A DNA stretch of 52,540 bases. Origin: Candidatus Nanoarchaeia archaeon (GTDB lineage: Archaea > Nanobdellota > Nanobdellia > Woesearchaeales > WJIZ01). Under the pieces are notes generated by a model. The model did no database searches. It was not told where the DNA came from and saw only the letters and a program-made list of their open reading frames with translations. The DNA lies in assembly GCA_028279765.1 (NCBI GenBank), contig JANQND010000006.1:1-52540 (forward strand), given 5' to 3'. Shown here in pieces: positions 7,810 through 14,899 of the stretch (position 1 is the stretch's first letter; each line of letters starts with the position of its first letter). The position numbers and the translations under genes were made by a program.

Positions 7810-8835
7810 ATGATTAAAGTCGGCGTTGTGGGTTATGGTACTATTGGAAAGCGTGTTGCTGATGCGGTGCTTTTGCAGGAAGACATGGAGCTTGTCGGGG
7901 TGACCGGCCGAAGCTATAACTGGAAGATTAAAAGCGCTTTTGGGAAACAAATCCCTATTTATGCCTCTGATGATGGAGAAGAGCTCAAAAAGCATAATAT
8001 TCCTATCGAGGGAACATTTGAAGACCTTCTTGAAAAAGTTGATATTGTTGTTGATTGCTCTCCTAAAAAAATAGGGCAGGCACACAAGGAGAAATATTAT
8101 ATTCCTCAAAAGATTAAAGCAATTTTTCAGGGTGGCGAGAAACCCGAGGTTGCAGATGCCAGCATCGTTGCACAATGCAATTATGATGAATGCGTAGGCA
8201 AGGATTATATTCGGGTAGTGAGCTGTAATACTACAGGACTGTCCCGGACTCTTCAGGAAGTGGATAAACTGTATGGCATCAAAGAAGTGTATGCGACGAT
8301 GATTCGAAGAGGCGCAGACCCCTGGGATATCAGGCACGGCCCTATCAATTCGATTGTCCCTGTTTTGGAGCTTCCTTCTCATCACGGTCCTGACGTGCGA
8401 ACGGTTCTTCCTCACGTGGAGATTTTTACTACTGCATTATCAACTTCTCAGACCCTGATGCATGTGCATACTGTAACAGTTGAATGTAAAAATCATCCAA
8501 ACGTAGATGAATTTATTGAAAGCCTCAAGAAAGCGACTCGCGTACGCGTTGTTGCGAATAACTCTATGGTACGATCCACTGCAGAGATTATGGAGCTGGC
8601 AAAGGATCTGGGCAATGCTCGTGGAGATATGCCTGAGATTTGTATCTGGAAAGAGGCAATCGGTGTGCATAGTAATAAGCTCTTGTTCATACAGGCAGTA
8701 CACCAGGAAAGTGATGTCATCTGTGAGAATATTGATGCTATTCGTGCGGCAACCGGCTTTAAGGATGGGAAAAAAAGCATAGAGATGACCAATAAATCAC
8801 TGGGCATCCCTATGGAGCAAAAGGAATTTTCTTAA
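7810..8835 (+). CDS. gap: Glyceraldehyde-3-phosphate dehydrogenase, archaeal type II
   Basis: The 341-residue protein matches the archaeal NAD(P)-dependent GAPDH, not the bacterial form. It has the Rossmann loop VGVVGYGTIGKRVADAV at the N-terminus, DIVVDCSPKKIG, the catalytic cysteine in VSCNTTGLSRT, and RRGADPWDIRHGP. It oxidises glyceraldehyde 3-phosphate to 1,3-bisphosphoglycerate. I chose ATG 7810 rather than the ATG at 7801 because GAGGAGG at 7792-7798 is then properly spaced and the protein begins as family members do. It lies 31 bases after the phosphofructokinase gene and is likely cotranscribed. Confidence 0.95.
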   Translation: MIKVGVVGYGTIGKRVADAVLLQEDMELVGVTGRSYNWKIKSAFGKQIPIYASDDGEELKKHNIPIEGTFEDLLEKVDIVVDCSPKKIGQAHKEKYYIPQKIKAIFQGGEKPEVADASIVAQCNYDECVGKDYIRVVSCNTTGLSRTLQEVDKLYGIKEVYATMIRRGADPWDIRHGPINSIVPVLELPSHHGPDVRTVLPHVEIFTTALSTSQTLMHVHTVTVECKNHPNVDEFIESLKKATRVRVVANNSMVRSTAEIMELAKDLGNARGDMPEICIWKEAIGVHSNKLLFIQAVHQESDVICENIDAIRAATGFKDGKKSIEMTNKSLGIPMEQKEFS

Positions 8836-8841
8836 CTTTTT

Positions 8842-8991
8842 TTATTCTTCGTCCGGATATAACTCATCTATTTTTTTGTCTATTTCTTCTTGTGTTATAA
8901 TCCCTTTTTGCTTTAATAGTTCCATTAATGCTTCCAGATGCATGCTGTTTTCTTCAGCTATATCCTCAAATGACATGTCTTCTTCTTCCAT
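8842..8991 (-). CDS. Small acidic protein, 49 aa
   Basis: Four bases after the NadE stop, an ATG preceded by GAGG opens a 49-codon frame. The product starts MEEEDMSFEDIAEE, then a helical part (LEALMELLKQKGIITQEEIDKKIDELY) and an acidic end. This looks like a short helix-turn-helix-like module and not a chance frame. Placement and ribosome site suggest it is translated as the second gene of the nadE operon. Function unknown; a small regulatory or partner protein is possible. Confidence 0.6.
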   Translation of the reverse strand: MEEEDMSFEDIAEENSMHLEALMELLKQKGIITQEEIDKKIDELYPDEE

Positions 8992-8995
8992 TGTT

Positions 8996-10576
8996 TCAAC
9001 CTCTATATTTATTTACAATCGGCATTTGCCTTCCTGATCCAAACGCCTTCTCAGAGAGTTTGATGCCGGGCGGTGCCTGCCGCCGCTTGAATTCGCTTTT
9101 GTCCACCTGACGAATAACCCATTGCACTGTCTTTTCTTCGTATCCTCCCTCAATGATTTCCTTGAGTTCTTTTTGATCTTCAATGTACGCTTTGAGTATG
9201 GCATCAAGGATTTTGTAATCCGGCAGCGAGTCTGCATCTTTTTGATTCGGTCTAAGCTCTGCTGAGGGTTCTTTTTGGATAGTGTTCTTGGGGATTATTT
9301 CTTCTTCTTTGTTTATGTACTCTGCTAGTTCGTATACTTGAGTTTTATAGACGTCGATCAATGGTGCAAATGCGCCTGCCATATCGCCGTATAATGTGGA
9401 GTATCCCACAGAGAACTCTGATTTGTTTCCTGTTGTTAGTACGAAGGTATTGAATTTGTTTGCTAACGCCATTAAGAGGGTTCCCCTGATTCTTGCCTGT
9501 AGATTTTCTTCAGTTACATCTTCTTTTTTGTTTTTGAATTCCTCTTTTAGCGTGTTTTTGAATTGAGTGAAGATTTTTTCAATGGGAATTTCGCTGTGCT
9601 TTATGTTGAGGTTAATTGCTAACTGTTTTGCATCTTCGATACTATGGCCGCTGGAGAATTGCGAGGGCATGGCAATGGCTTGCACATTTTCTTTTCCCAG
9701 GGCTTTCACCGCTAAGCAGGCAGTTACTGCAGAATCAATCCCGCCGCTTAACCCTATCATTGCTTTTTTGATACCGCTCTTGTGAAAATAGTCTCTGATT
9801 CCCAGGATGAGGGCTTGGTAGATTTCTTCTGTTTCGTTTTCCTTTGGGAATTCTTTTGATTCACTGCCTACAATGATGAAGTCTTCTTCGAACTTTTTTC
9901 CGATCGCTACTAATTCGCCATTTTCGTTGACTGCTAAGGATTCTCCATCGAACACTAAGTCATCTTGTCCGCCTACCTGATTAACATAATAGAATGGCTT
10001 TTGGAGCTGTTTTGCTTTCTTTTTGAGAAGATCGATTCTTTCTTTTCTTTTTCCATATTGATAAGGAGATGCGGAGATCGCTATTATTTGATCTGCATTC
10101 TGCAACAATTCGGCTACCTTAATATCATAATCAGAGTCCCAGAGATCTTCGCAGATCATGACGCCTGTTTTTCTCGTTAAGGAGAATGTTTGATGCTCTG
10201 TTGCCTGCGTGAAGTATCGCTCTTCATTGAAGACATCATAGGTGGGAAGAAGGGTTTTATGCTGGATTCCTAGCAGTGATTGATTGCTTATGATTGCAGC
10301 AGCATTGTAGAGATTGTTCTTTTCTTTGTCAATGAACCCGATTATTGCATCAATATTTGTTTTTTTTGTTATTTCTAAAAGAATTTGCTTGTTTTTCCTG
10401 ATGAAATCTTTTTTATGAATCAAATCTCTTGGAGGGTAGCCGGTGACTGCTAATTCAGGAAAAATAATGAGGTCTACACCTTCTTTTTGAGCTTTTTCTA
10501 TGTTTTTGAGAATTACTGCTTTGTTGCCTTCCAGGTCTCCGACTGTTGGGTTTATTTGCGCTAACGCTATTTTCAT
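8996..10576 (-). CDS. nadE: Glutamine-dependent NAD+ synthetase
   Basis: The 526-residue enzyme has two domains. Residues 1-250 are a nitrilase-like glutaminase: Glu in IIFPELAVTGYPPRD, Lys in the LLPTYDVFNEERYF region, and nucleophilic Cys in GVMICEDLWD. Residues 270-526 are the ATP-pyrophosphatase synthetase with P-loop GLSGGIDSAVTACLAVKALG and LTTGNKSEFSVGYSTLYGD. It converts deamido-NAD to NAD using glutamine. The end SEKAFGSGRQMPIVNKY is family-typical. The promoter CTTTTTATC lies about 30 bases upstream of the ATG. The small ORF at 8842 follows immediately. Confidence 0.96.
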   Translation of the reverse strand: MKIALAQINPTVGDLEGNKAVILKNIEKAQKEGVDLIIFPELAVTGYPPRDLIHKKDFIRKNKQILLEITKKTNIDAIIGFIDKEKNNLYNAAAIISNQSLLGIQHKTLLPTYDVFNEERYFTQATEHQTFSLTRKTGVMICEDLWDSDYDIKVAELLQNADQIIAISASPYQYGKRKERIDLLKKKAKQLQKPFYYVNQVGGQDDLVFDGESLAVNENGELVAIGKKFEEDFIIVGSESKEFPKENETEEIYQALILGIRDYFHKSGIKKAMIGLSGGIDSAVTACLAVKALGKENVQAIAMPSQFSSGHSIEDAKQLAINLNIKHSEIPIEKIFTQFKNTLKEEFKNKKEDVTEENLQARIRGTLLMALANKFNTFVLTTGNKSEFSVGYSTLYGDMAGAFAPLIDVYKTQVYELAEYINKEEEIIPKNTIQKEPSAELRPNQKDADSLPDYKILDAILKAYIEDQKELKEIIEGGYEEKTVQWVIRQVDKSEFKRRQAPPGIKLSEKAFGSGRQMPIVNKYRG

Positions 10577-10652
10577 AATGAATTGTTGCTGTTTAGAAAG
10601 ATAAAAAGGTTTTTGTTTTGAGTATTGTTTGGTGCGTACTCTTCATTCAAAG

Positions 10653-11579
10653 TCAGATCTTGTTGCCAAAATATTGATCAAATGCGTTGTGAAACCCTGT
10701 TTCGATTCCGGGAATGCCATTTTTGTTTGCTATAATTTCTCTCAAATTGCTTGCATCTTCATCGGTAAAGGGATTTGCAGAAGGTATTTGAGATCTTGTG
10801 TGACGGTGGTGCGTTACTGATAATAGCGTATTGTCAATTGCCTTAAGCGCATAGTGAAAACTATCTTTAAATGGTCCTTGTTGACTTCTGTATGAGGTTT
10901 CTGCGGGGCAGATAACTGAATGAGGTAAGTCTTCAACCATATTGATGAAATCATTATACAATTTCTGAATATTAGCTTCTTCAATTCCAGGGGAGGCATA
11001 TTCCTTATGAAAATACAACTTTATAATTGCTCCATTTTCTGCAGCCTTGTGATACGCTTCTTGAACTTGCAGTTGAAGATCTACTTCGTGATCAAACCCG
11101 TATAAGCGAATCTGTTTGGCTGAAGGAACAACATCGAGAAGAGCTACACTAAGTTCACTATCTCTTGCATTGTCATTAGTCATTAATCCATCTGGAAGAA
11201 TGGGCTCTCCACCTGCACTAATTCTTTCAAGTATTTCTGAGTTTGATAGGTTTTTAGCAGATCTTAAAGCAGTGTATTCTTTTTGTCTGGCTAAAACTGC
11301 TTCTCCTTGTTCAGACAGTTCAGGTATCACAATTTGATCAGAACTTTTTCGTTCATATATCCCGGATGCAGGATCAAATTCATACCCTAATCCCTTAAGA
11401 ACTATATCGTGTTCCCTCAAATCAGGTGAGTGATAGTTTCCAGATTTATCTGCGCCATCTCTTAGCCTCATTTCAAGAGCACCTTGAATTATTTCATTAA
11501 TGCCGACTTCTTTTGTGTTAGCAAGAATTTCTTCTACTGACATTTCTCCAAGTGCCTTGAGTACATCATCATAGCTCAT
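10653..11579 (-). CDS. Hypothetical protein, 308 aa
   Basis: I do not recognise this protein. It begins with short helical repeats (YDDVLKALGEMSVEEILAN, EVGINEIIQGALEMRLRDG), followed by a middle region and then a possible alpha/beta domain (ALLDVVPSAKQIRLYGFD, GAIIKLYFHKEY). Several His and Asp/Glu residues occur late (SVTHHRHTRSQ), but no clear catalytic motif. No signal peptide or membrane span. It stands alone between nadE and a small winged-helix gene. Confidence 0.6.
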   Translation of the reverse strand: MSYDDVLKALGEMSVEEILANTKEVGINEIIQGALEMRLRDGADKSGNYHSPDLREHDIVLKGLGYEFDPASGIYERKSSDQIVIPELSEQGEAVLARQKEYTALRSAKNLSNSEILERISAGGEPILPDGLMTNDNARDSELSVALLDVVPSAKQIRLYGFDHEVDLQLQVQEAYHKAAENGAIIKLYFHKEYASPGIEEANIQKLYNDFINMVEDLPHSVICPAETSYRSQQGPFKDSFHYALKAIDNTLLSVTHHRHTRSQIPSANPFTDEDASNLREIIANKNGIPGIETGFHNAFDQYFGNKI

Positions 11580-11647
11580 AGGAGAAAAGAGTGGAAATCA
11601 ACTTATAAAAGTAGCGTTTTTGTTATTACAGATGAGTTATAACAAAT

Positions 11648-11887
11648 TTACTTCGCCTGATAGTGGAATATTTTCCTATTGGCTTTCTCAGAAGTCATTT
11701 CCTTGAACTTGATCATGTTGCTTTCCCTTAATTTCTTGCAGGAATTGGTAATGGAGCCCAGTTCAGAGGCGTTTTTTGAGCCTTTCATGAGTGAATAAAT
11801 CTCTCTTGCGGTGAGCCAGCCTTTCTTCTTATACTTGGCAGTCGTCTTGTACTTTTTCAAGAATGCGATTACTTCTCCTTGTCCCAT
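11648..11887 (-). CDS. Small winged-helix DNA-binding protein
   Basis: The 79-residue protein fits a compact winged helix: an N-terminal helix (GEVIAFLKKYKT), then WLTAREIYSLMKGSKNASELGSI as the helix-turn-helix, a recognition-type helix (NSCKKLRESNMI) and a beta-hairpin wing ending NRKIFHYQ. It is basic. Similar stand-alone wHTH proteins are frequent in small-genome archaea and probably regulate local promoters. No target is visible. Confidence 0.6.
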   Translation of the reverse strand: MGQGEVIAFLKKYKTTAKYKKKGWLTAREIYSLMKGSKNASELGSITNSCKKLRESNMIKFKEMTSEKANRKIFHYQAK

Positions 11888-11950
11888 TTTAGCTTGTAAG
11901 TGGGTGCTTAGTATATTAATGTTTCTAATTTGTGAGCTGTAAAGTTAACG

Positions 11951-12190
11951 TCACTTACAGGCTAAAAAAGCATATTGGAACAATAGAATAATTGAACCAG
12001 CTATTAATCCAGCATATGTACCAATTAAGATGTCCCTGACTAGATTGAAAGTTTCTCTTCTCTCTTTCTTTTTAATCTTCCTATCGTTCTCCCTTATTGC
12101 CTTTTTGATAGAGGTTGGAAGTTTCTCAAAATCACTTGATTTTATTTGTTTACGATGCTGCTTCCGAAGACGAAAAAACGTATTTAGCAT
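11951..12190 (-). CDS. Small membrane-anchored protein, 79 aa
   Basis: The first about 45 residues are strongly basic and helical (RKQHRKQIKSSDFEK, RENDRKIKKKERRE). One hydrophobic segment follows near the C-terminus (DILIGTYAGLIAGSIILLFQ). The topology would be a cytoplasmic basic domain with a C-terminal anchor. No family recognised. It lies downstream of the 12220-12609 gene by 29 bases and may be the last gene of the unit that starts with the methylthiotransferase-like gene. Confidence 0.55.
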   Translation of the reverse strand: MLNTFFRLRKQHRKQIKSSDFEKLPTSIKKAIRENDRKIKKKERRETFNLVRDILIGTYAGLIAGSIILLFQYAFLACK

Positions 12191-12219
12191 TATGATCTGA
12201 ACTGTAAAGCAAGCAAAGC

Positions 12220-12609
12220 CTAAGGGGAATGAACTCTTTCATTTATCCTTAACAAAACACCCTGTGCTTTTGCAAACCTTTTTTCAATCTGCTTCATTAT
12301 TTCCTCTGTAAACTCGAACTGTTCCCTACCTTTTATGTAGATTGAAGGGTGGTTACATATAGGTTGCCCATGCTTTGTGAAATTCCAATATCTATTGAAT
12401 GTCTTTAAATCAGCAATTAATTCTTGTGCGTAGTCATGATTCTTAGTAGCCCTTTCTAGTTTTTTTATTCTACTTAGAAAAGAAGCATCTTTGTGGACCT
12501 CTATTTTCAATCTATCTAGAATATAGTCAATAAGAATTTGGTGACTGTTTGCAATAATATTCATCTTTCCTGAAAAAATGAGAGATGATTGAAAGTTATT
12601 TATCTCCAT
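12220..12609 (-). CDS. Hypothetical helical protein, possibly HEPN-like
   Basis: The 129-residue protein is mostly helical. A segment LKTFNRYWNFTKHGQ contains R-x6-H, the spacing of the HEPN RNase motif, but the rest of the fold cannot be confirmed by eye. A strong Shine-Dalgarno (AAGGAGG) sits seven bases before the ATG, as expected for an internal operon gene; it follows the methylthiotransferase-like gene by 13 bases. There is no adjacent nucleotidyltransferase (MNT) partner, so a HEPN/MNT toxin pair is not supported. Confidence 0.5.
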   Translation of the reverse strand: MEINNFQSSLIFSGKMNIIANSHQILIDYILDRLKIEVHKDASFLSRIKKLERATKNHDYAQELIADLKTFNRYWNFTKHGQPICNHPSIYIKGREQFEFTEEIMKQIEKRFAKAQGVLLRINERVHSP

Positions 12610-12622
12610 CCTTAATCCTCCT

Positions 12623-13876
12623 TCACACCTTCTCCCCTTTCAGATAATCAACAAAAGTATTTATTATTTTTACGTTCATTCGTTGATTTGGCTGAAAGTT
12701 ACCAAGCACTTGAATGGGTTTATACGCCAAATTACGACAAATCCAGGAATCATGCTCGCCTTTCTGCTCAACGGTGACTTCCCCTTTCCAGTCATGCCAT
12801 TTTTCATTGTTGAGGCGACTGATATTTCCGTGAATTTCCGTGATAATCCGTACCCGGTCCTTTACGATGTTCTGATCCACTTTGTCGGCCACATTTTTTC
12901 CGGAAAATACTTCCACCTCCAGCTCATCAGGTGAAATCTCTTTTACTATGTCCAAGGTTTCATTGAACTGATCAACGGTTTCCTGGGCAAACCCCACTAC
13001 GACCTTTGTTTGCAGGCTGAGGTGAGGAATCTCCCGTTTAAGGGTGTTGACAAACGAGCGGTATTCATCAACGGTAAAATTCTTTTCCATACTCGTCAAA
13101 ATGTCGTCGTTTCCGGTGTAAAGAGGTAAAGAGATGTGCTTATAGACCTTCTCACTCTTGTAGACCTGCACCATTTCATCAAGGATAGGCTTGAGGTTGT
13201 GGGGCAGGATTTCTCCGATTTTTAGGTGAAAATCCCCCTCTATTGCGATCATCTCAGCTAATAGCTCCGGAAGCGAGGAGCGCCAGATATTTTCGGTGCC
13301 ATACGCAGAGCTGGTCTGGCCTTTGAGAATGATTTGTTTGCAGCCTTTTTCGATTAACAGGGTTGCTTCTTTTTTGATCTCCTCTTTTTTTAATGAGCGC
13401 AGCTTGTGATTCTTCAATCGTTTTCTGCACTCCAGGCAGGCATCGCTGCAGCCCGAAAGAATGGGAATATATCCTAAGGAAGAATTGAGAAGAATTCGCG
13501 AATGCCCCAACTTATCGTTATTCTGAAAGATCACCGCCTCTATCATATTGCCGTTGAGGGTTTCCTCCACCACCTGGATAATCATTTCGATATTGTCTGA
13601 GTCCAGAAGGGATGCGGTATGGTTTATTTTCCTGATATCAGCGATACGTTTTCTGCTCATGCAACCGACAATAACGAGCTTTTCGGGTAAGTCTTCTTTT
13701 TTGAGTTCCTTGAGCACTTCTTTCTCATTATTGGTATGAGGCCCAATATTGAGGATGGTTATATTCGTTCCTTCCTCTGAACGCTGCAGATTGAATTTTC
13801 CTTTCCTGAGAATACCGCGCATCACTTCTTCTTCAAAGAGATTCCCATTGACGCTCTTCAGAAAGACTTTTTCCAT
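12623..13876 (-). CDS. Divergent radical SAM methylthiotransferase-like protein
   Basis: This 417-residue protein has the three-part layout of MiaB/CDKAL1 enzymes that add methylthio groups to tRNA adenosines. It has an N-terminal UPF0004 domain, a radical SAM domain with C143-x3-C147-x2-C150 (SGCSDACLEC), then KGQTSSAYG, HISLPLYTGNDDIL and KVVVGFAQET, and a C-terminal TRAM-like end (GEVTVEQKGEHD). Of the three cysteines that normally hold the auxiliary [4Fe-4S] cluster, only the third is present (C72 in VIVGCMSR). The first (expected near residues 9-11, SVNGN) and second (NIGPH instead of NTC) are absent. It may be a changed-function paralog. Confidence 0.78.
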   Translation of the reverse strand: MEKVFLKSVNGNLFEEEVMRGILRKGKFNLQRSEEGTNITILNIGPHTNNEKEVLKELKKEDLPEKLVIVGCMSRKRIADIRKINHTASLLDSDNIEMIIQVVEETLNGNMIEAVIFQNNDKLGHSRILLNSSLGYIPILSGCSDACLECRKRLKNHKLRSLKKEEIKKEATLLIEKGCKQIILKGQTSSAYGTENIWRSSLPELLAEMIAIEGDFHLKIGEILPHNLKPILDEMVQVYKSEKVYKHISLPLYTGNDDILTSMEKNFTVDEYRSFVNTLKREIPHLSLQTKVVVGFAQETVDQFNETLDIVKEISPDELEVEVFSGKNVADKVDQNIVKDRVRIITEIHGNISRLNNEKWHDWKGEVTVEQKGEHDSWICRNLAYKPIQVLGNFQPNQRMNVKIINTFVDYLKGEKV

Positions 13877-13913
13877 TACTAGTAAAGAATTCTCAAACTA
13901 TAAAAACCTATTC

Positions 13914-14048
13914 TTAGTCCAGCACCAGGCCACATTTCTTGCAATAGGTCTCTTCCCCATCCCGCTCAAGGGATTTTGAGCCGCATTCCGGACAGGTTTT
14001 TTGATCTTCACCAATCACGCTTTGCATGGATTTTGGATTAGATTTCAT
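13914..14048 (-). CDS. Small zinc-ribbon protein, 44 aa
   Basis: The 44-residue frame has two CxxC knuckles, CPECGSKSLERDGEETY and CKKCGLVLD, the pattern of the TFIIB-type N-terminal zinc ribbon. Nothing else is attached, so it is not TFIIB itself. It starts two bases after the stop of the zinc-ribbon gene upstream, with GGAAGAG ahead of its ATG, so the two are cotranscribed. It may help in transcription or RNA binding; the function is not known. Confidence 0.62.
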   Translation of the reverse strand: MKSNPKSMQSVIGEDQKTCPECGSKSLERDGEETYCKKCGLVLD

Positions 14049-14050
14049 TC

Positions 14051-14179
14051 TTACTCTTCCCTGCGTGCTACTTCTTTCTTACAGTGTTCGCATTTAAGGT
14101 AGTGATAGATAGTGCCTGCTACTTCTTCCTTTCGCAGATCTTTCATCTTCGCACCGCAGCTTTTGCACGTGTTATCCAC
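14051..14179 (-). CDS. Small zinc-ribbon protein, 42 aa
   Basis: The product has CKSCGAKMKDL and CEHCKKEVARREE, a four-cysteine zinc ribbon. The frame stays open upstream, but a TATA box (TTTATATA, read on the minus strand near 14214-14222) lies inside that extension. I therefore place the start at the GTG at 14179, about 37 bases downstream. The longer form would start at a GTG at 14254. It is the first gene of a two-gene zinc-ribbon unit and is divergent from the MazEF-like pair. Confidence 0.5.
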   Translation of the reverse strand: MDNTCKSCGAKMKDLRKEEVAGTIYHYLKCEHCKKEVARREE

Positions 14180-14308
14180 TCCTACCCACCAGATAGTTTC
14201 TTTGCTTTTTCCTATATAAATATTGCGTAAAATGTACGAAGCAGCGCCGGGCACCTCTCTACCAGAGATTTCTGCAATTCCTAAGGCCGGAAAAGAAAAT
14301 TTTATATA

Positions 14309-14325
14309 CTATAGAGCATCTATAG
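14309..14325. promoter_or_regulatory. Palindromic operator of the first MazEF-like pair
   Basis: A perfect 7 bp inverted repeat, CTATAGA-GCA-TCTATAG, lies directly after the TATA box (TTTATATA, 14300-14307) and before the leaderless antitoxin ATG at 14334. It covers the expected transcription start. This is the usual place for an autoregulatory operator bound by a ribbon-helix-helix antitoxin. Confidence 0.6.
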
Positions 14326-14333
14326 AACTTAAA

Positions 14334-14558
14334 ATGATATCTTCAATCCAGGTTCATAAGGAAACCAAAGAGGAATTAGCACAGTTAAAGAATTCGCCTA
14401 GCGATACGTATGAGCAGGTAATTAAGGAACTGATTAATGAGAAGAAGAAATCTGAACTCATGGTAAAAGAATCCCTTAAGGAAGGATATAGGGAAATGAA
14501 CAACGATTCTAAGAACACGCAAGACGAGTGGTCACCTGCAGAGCCAGAATGGGAGTAA
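14334..14558 (+). CDS. Antitoxin of a MazEF-like pair
   Basis: The 74-residue protein starts with a beta-strand (ISSIQVHKETKEELAQLK) followed by two helices (SDTYEQVIKELINEKKKS), the shape of a ribbon-helix-helix DNA-binding domain. The acidic C-terminal tail (DEWSPAEPEWE) is suited to cover the toxin. The ATG at 14334 lies 30 bases after a TATA box, so the mRNA is probably leaderless. The end overlaps the toxin start by ten bases, which couples their translation. Confidence 0.72.
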   Translation: MISSIQVHKETKEELAQLKNSPSDTYEQVIKELINEKKKSELMVKESLKEGYREMNNDSKNTQDEWSPAEPEWE

Positions 14559-14899
14559 AGATTTCCAGAGGAGATATTGTTCTTGTAGATTTGGACCCTG
14601 CTAAAGGATCCGAGCAGGGGAAAACAAGACCAGCACTTGTTATCCAAAATGACATAGGAAACAAACTTAGTACTACTACTATTGTTGCTCCTATAACATC
14701 ACGGATCTATACGAAAGAATTTCCAACGAATGTTTTCCTTGACAAGAACCGAACAAAACTGCCTAAGGACTCAACTATCCTTTTTAACCAAATCAGAACT
14801 ATTGATAAGGAAAGAATAATTAAAAAAATTGATAGGCTCGATCGATTTTATCTTGAGAAATCAAATCGGGCTATTGAAGTAAGCCTTGGGTTAGACTGA
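14549..14899 (+). CDS. MazF/PemK-family toxin
   Basis: The 116-residue protein matches the MazF/PemK endoribonuclease fold: ISRGDIVLVDLDPAKGSEQGK, the conserved TRPALVIQND, TIVAPITSR, and the catalytic strand LFNQIRTIDKERI. These toxins cut mRNA at short sites. The start ATG at 14549 overlaps the antitoxin end. The 3' end overlaps the convergent phosphohexomutase gene by nine bases. All key residues of the family appear intact. Confidence 0.88.
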   Translation: MGVKISRGDIVLVDLDPAKGSEQGKTRPALVIQNDIGNKLSTTTIVAPITSRIYTKEFPTNVFLDKNRTKLPKDSTILFNQIRTIDKERIIKKIDRLDRFYLEKSNRAIEVSLGLD

